Shown here one piece after another: positions 59,701 to 64,000 of a stretch of 64,000 nucleotides of DNA. The notes beneath the pieces were generated by a model. It made no database searches. It saw only the letters and a list, made by a program, of their open reading frames with translations, and was not told the DNA's origin. The DNA lies in assembly GCA_958510875.1 (NCBI GenBank), contig OY294068.1, forward strand, positions 18,456,297 to 18,520,296, in the 5' to 3' direction. This DNA comes from Endomychus coccineus. Its lineage: Eukaryota; Arthropoda; Insecta; Coleoptera; Endomychidae. The translations under genes and the position numbers were made by a program. Position 1 is the first letter of the stretch. Every line of letters begins with the position of its first letter.

Positions 59701-62700
59701 TCATTTGTAGTGCCGCAATAATGATATCAGTATTATCGATTTCAAATAAGTACCGTTCCGTTGAAAAAAAAAACGCCTGCCGTGACATGATGGCGTCGGA
59801 TTATTAGGTTATCCTCCGCTGGAACCACAGAACAACAATAATGTAATATTTGGAGTGGCGCGAGAGCTGATTCTGAGGATTTGAGTAAATATCTTGTTGA
59901 CGAGCTACGACATTTTCGTCACTATGTGCGATCGAAAACAACAGAAGACCAAAGTATAGAAGTCAATTATTTTGATTTATACAACGTTATTGCAAAAGGT
60001 AATTTAATTGTTTTTCCCAATGTCGAAATTGCATTATGTATTTTTCTAACGTTAATAATCACAAATTGCTGTTTTCTTGATTAAAACGGATTAAAACATG
60101 CAGAAAGATGGACACCGAAATGTATGTATTGAAAACAAATTAAACACATACATATACTTACCTGAGTGTTGTTATGGTATCGAATGGTGAAATAAAGGAT
60201 ATGAGAAACTTTAAATAATCTAAAGTTAACTCATAATACTTCCATTCAAAAACTTTCATATTTTGTTTCATCGCCGACTCAAGAATTATGGATACTAGAG
60301 GAATGTATTTTCGGTCATCTTTAGAAAGCTGAAATATAATTTATTGTTCACTCATACCATTAAGTGCAAGTCACAGATGATAAAAAGAATACAAACAAAT
60401 GGTGAACATAAACAAAAACATAGGCAAACACAAACACCCACATCAGTGGCGGCTCCTCCAAGGAGGCTAAGGAGGCTCAGCCTCCTCACCAATTTATCTT
60501 AATGATCATTCTCCATTTTATTTCCTGTTTCTCTGATAATTCTTTAAATTTTACAATTAATTCCCCGTTCTCAGTAGTTATTTTTAATCTGGCAACAGTG
60601 GCCAGAGGCTAGATTCTCTATATATCTCAAACGCTAAATACGTTTGGTCAACACAGTTGTCGTTTTTCCAATCAGTTCAATTGCCAAATAGGGTAAAACA
60701 GCGAATATGGCAACACTCTATGTAGGCTAGCTTCTCGTTCGAACTCGGTCGGTCGTATGAAATACGATACTTGCTACGACAGCGTCACGTGCTCCGTCAT
60801 TTATTGTTTTTGTTTCGCCACGCGATGTAAGGTTAAGTTATAATTTATCTGTTCGGTGAGTTATTAACAAAGAGTTCTTTGGTTATTAAACGTTAAAATG
60901 GGTAGTGTTTTATTTGCTGAGATCTTAGAAAATCCATTTAGTGGATTAACATATGACAGAAAAGTGTTTTTAGAAATAAACGGCCTTTGCCGGATTTGAA
61001 AGGATTAGTGATGACAGGTATGTTTCAAAATCGATCATTTGATACTGATAATTTTAAAAAATATTTATGGTTAACGGGATCTGAGGTACACAATGAATTA
61101 TATTGCTGGTATTACTTGCTATTTACATCTGATACAACTTTTTAGGGGGCACTCGGGTTATGATGATTTGAAAAATTTAGCTCGTGGTATAGACAGACAT
61201 GAAAAATCGCAGGAATATATTACATCGAGTATTAAGTTTAAATTAACCGGTAAACAGAATATTGTTAAAGGAGGAAAACATATAATTTGGTAGACAAGAA
61301 AAACATTATAAACAATTTTTTTTATGAAATTTTAGATACTATTAAAGGTCAAATTTAGATTCGATTTTCCGATTTACATGAATTGACGTTTTTCGACTTG
61401 ACGAATAGAAGATTTTTCGAATCTTTTTCAAAAGAGTTTTCCAATACACTTTTAGATAACTTAGTTCTAAAATATAAATTTTTTGATAAAATAGCACTGC
61501 ACAATGAATTATGCGTTGTATACTCGGATAAAGATATTTTAGGCCAGTACGACATTCACGCCGATATGATAAAATAATGATAGACAATGATTTGCAACTA
61601 GTTTTACCTCAGTTTTATAAACTACTTTGTTTGACAGTCACCATTCCTGTCACGTCGGCATCGGTGGAGAGATCATTTTCTACTCTCAAACGAATTAAAA
61701 CTTACATGCGAAATACAATGGGCCAAAATCGTTTATACAATGTTAGTTTGATATCTATTGAAAAAGATTTAGTAAAACACTTAAAACAAAATGATACATT
61801 TTATGATAATATTATTGATCATTTTTAGCAAACTAAAGACCGTAGAATTCCGTTAATATATAAAAAAAGTTAATAAAAATAATAAAAAAAAAACAAAGTA
61901 TGAAAAATTTCAAAAAAAAAGAAAAAATATCAAAAATCCAAAGAAAAAAAAAACGAACAAAAAATTTTTTTCTAAGAGAAACTCTACACCTCCACGTTGG
62001 TTCTTGCTTGGCAACAATTAATTTTGTCACTGAAGTAGCTGGTACGGTCGCTGTGCAAAGGTTAAATTAATTGGCTGAATAGAGTATATTTTTACAAAAA
62101 CGTTTTATGCCCAGTCTCCTCTCTTAAAAAGTTCACGAGCCGCCACTGACCCACATACAAACATGCGGACGCTCGAACACCTTACAAACAATAAAGAGTA
62201 TTGCTCATATTATACCATTGCCCTTTATACTGCAATAAAACCCTAACTATCACTCTGGTCATTAAAGGCACCAAATAGGCCACCTTTTTTGGCAGAGCCA
62301 GAGTACAATTTTATTTACCTGCAACGCTAATTATTCCATTTTAAGTAGGTAGAAATAGACCGTTTGGAAGTATTATACACCTAATAATATAAATATGAAA
62401 CTGAAATTTCTCTTTTTGTTATACTAGCGTTAGAATGTGACGTAACTGGCCCATTTACTACTGATGAGAATAGTGTGGATTTATTAAGAATGACAATTTA
62501 TAAAATGTTAACAATCTGTACCTATACTGGTTTCCCTAAAAAATGGGCTGACCAACGACGAAACAAATATTTCCTATAGCATTTGAACTAAGGGATTCCC
62601 CTTAGCTTAAAATGGTTTTTCAATATCACTCGATAGATAATAGACAAACCCTATGGAATCTCAAAGTTTACAAGAATGAAGTTATGAATATATGATGAGT

Positions 62701-63195
62701 ATTAAGCCACATAGAGCAGAAAATCATCCAATTAATCTATCTTGACGGAACATGGGTTGATACACATGACTGCGGAAAAAAGATGGAATGATTTTTCAAA
62801 AAAATGCCAAACCAAAGCTCCTGCAAATAAAGCCAAAAAAATAACAGTAATACATGCCGGTTGTTCCTAACTGTCTGTTTACTCGGTGCGTGTAATCAAG
62901 CCATTAGAATAGATCTAGGAATTACAACCATGCCTATAGTTTGACACTATATGATGGTTAGATCGTGTGTCGTGTCAAAAGTATGCACGTTTTCTGTATC
63001 TACCTCCGATACTCGAGAGTTGTCCTCAATTCTGAAGATCTTGCTGCCCCTCGAACTGTCCTGAGCAGTGATTTTCACCGATGGAGTAGCTTTTGTAATA
63101 TGACATAATTCTGACTTGAATGCTAACATCTTCTCCATAAATGAATTAGATTTGCTCAAACGAGTTGCACTACCCTGTCTGTCCTTGGACGACAT
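56748..63195 (-). CDS. LRRC71: Leucine-rich repeat protein LRRC71
   Basis: Six exons join in phase: 63195-63004, 60328-60162, 59494-59032, 57692-57566, 57502-57278, 56989-56748 (471 residues; human about 559). The first two exons give a polar N-terminus. The third holds ribonuclease-inhibitor-type LRRs: VTELSLNGNPIEENFGALL, LLHLNLSSNLLGDQGLTKIA, LLSLNVADNQITDAGLETFL. These end in FAMDINEISMRRKIYYEFY, equivalent to human FELTHTEVVERRRLL. A Ser/Lys/Arg-rich linker follows, then the family-specific C-terminal LRR pair LSHLNISYNKLTKYSLGSI and LATIVFYGNNW. This split-LRR layout is diagnostic for LRRC71, a protein linked to motile cilia with no known catalytic role. Intron 1 contains a hAT element. 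The start at ATG 63195 has AAAA before it; ATG 63219 is in frame upstream. Confidence 0.85.
59800..60110 (+). mobile_element. hAT-type transposase C-terminal relic
   Basis: Plus-strand frame MSKYLVDELRHFRHYVRSKT, then YNVIAKGN, VFPNVEIALCIFLTLIITNC is the hAT dimerisation region (usual NVEIALRIFLTLPVTNC.GERSFS). The GERSFS core is lost. It is a different subfamily from the hAT at 60.4 kb, antisense in LRRC71 intron 2. Confidence 0.7.
60444..62148 (+). mobile_element. hAT transposon with intact ends and 8-bp target duplication, internally deleted
   Basis: Terminal repeats CAGTGGCGGCTC and GAGCCGCCACTG bound 1705 bp. ACCCACAT flanks both sides (60436-60443 and 62149-62156), the 8-bp hAT signature. 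Inside on the plus strand are a TTF/zinc-finger-like start (KYLWLTGSEVHNELYCWYYL, GYDDLKNLARGIDRHEKSQE) and the C-terminal dimerisation domain at 61577-61828 (VTIPVTSASVERSFSTLKRI). This marks a ZMYM1-like hAT transposase. The catalytic middle is missing and frames are broken, so it is non-autonomous. It lies in LRRC71 intron 1. Confidence 0.92.
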
Positions 63196-64000
63196 TTTTC
63201 TTATTACAGTTAAAGACATAGCACGTATTTCAGGATTTTTTACTAGGGAAGTACAAGCCGATAATCAAATTTCATTCAAATGTAACTGCTGGTATGTCTA
63301 TGACACCACGGTAACTTAACAAATAATAAAAAGACTATATTTACTCTATGACCATTGGATATAGAAAATAAATGTCAAATAATCTAGCAACAGGAACGAT
63401 TGGGTTCAAGGTTCAAGGACAAGGCTGCCAAAATTAAACACAACATTTGAAATTCGAACATTCACGGTACTCTAGTTACCTAGGTAGTTCGTCGCTTTTT
63501 ATTTCACTCCCCTCATATACTTACTCTCCTGGTTTTCACAGAAGTACGTTTTGAGCCTTTCTGAATTCATCTACAAAATGAAAAATATTTCTAAAACCCG
63601 CAAGTGTGCCGGTTTTGCAGAATAAGGTAGAAAGATATCTTGATTCACCAAGTCTAGCCAAGTCTAGCCTTGGAGAAGCGAGGTTAAGAGTTTGTATATA
63701 GGCAACATGAAGTACGTGACATTGCTAGATGTGTTGCCTTTATAGATCCATAAAAACTATTTCTATTCCGTGTTAAGAGCCATTCATCCCAACAGAGCTC
63801 CTCTTAATCTACAAAGCACTTTTAAAATGTATCCTGGTCAAAGTTAAGGACCTGTGCTGTAAGTGAGATGACTGTGTAATTTATTGTAATAGCTAGATGA
63901 AGAATAAGAAATGATGTTCCAACTGAATCATTGCACATCTAACGTCAAAATTCATGGCAGATAAAAAACAATAAATAAATATGAAATTCATTCAAGGTTA
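63196..64000. other. 5' flank of LRRC71
   Basis: Probable promoter side of LRRC71. No other gene or clear repeat was seen. The tandem AAGTCTAGCC copies near 63.65 kb are minor. Confidence 0.4.

Noticed and set aside
1..64000. CRISPR arrays, bacterial operons, riboswitches
   Set aside because: The DNA is clearly eukaryotic with spliced genes. Tandem repeats at 3.7-4.3 and 40.9 kb have no spacer structure.

Overview
The window looks like AT-rich, intron-containing nuclear DNA from an arthropod, most likely an insect. Exons are short with GT..AG borders, introns are long and full of transposon debris, and the transposon set fits an insect (mariner, hAT, Penelope-like, Jockey/CR1-type non-LTR, Helentron, fold-back MITEs). 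A beetle is possible, but the sequence does not prove it. All gene models below were assembled by eye from splice-site phase and protein similarity; no transcript or database search was available.

Layout. 1-7.4 kb is transposon relics and simple DNA. 7.4-13.9 kb (minus) is ABCB8, a mitochondrial inner-membrane ABC half-transporter, in 12 visible exons whose last (C-terminal) exon I could not place. It stands head to head, across about 1.7 kb, with an ABHD4/5-type alpha/beta hydrolase (plus, 15.56-29.36 kb, 7 exons). That gene has two alternative first exons that both splice in frame: one gives a soluble N-terminus, the other a membrane anchor. 29.4-32.6 kb holds a decayed Helentron with a fused endonuclease, and a CR1/Jockey-type reverse transcriptase relic.

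33-63 kb is a run of genes whose families are tied to the cilium/flagellum axoneme: two tandem AKAP14-like (AKAP28) genes (minus, 33.0-38.8 and 42.7-48.1 kb), a Tctex-type dynein light chain (plus, 52.2-55.5 kb) and LRRC71 (minus, 56.7-63.2 kb). Insect motile cilia are mainly sperm flagella (plus specialised sensory cilia), so this may be a testis/axoneme neighbourhood. Between AKAP14-B and the dynein light chain lie a very basic 73-residue ORF and one or two minus-strand exons of an unrecognised gene.

Nearly every long intron carries at least one transposon. Well-defined ones are a hAT with an 8-bp target duplication in LRRC71 intron 1, a broken mariner in the ABHD gene, Penelope-like pieces in AKAP14-B and the dynein light chain gene, and large palindromic fold-back elements in ABCB8 and the ABHD gene.
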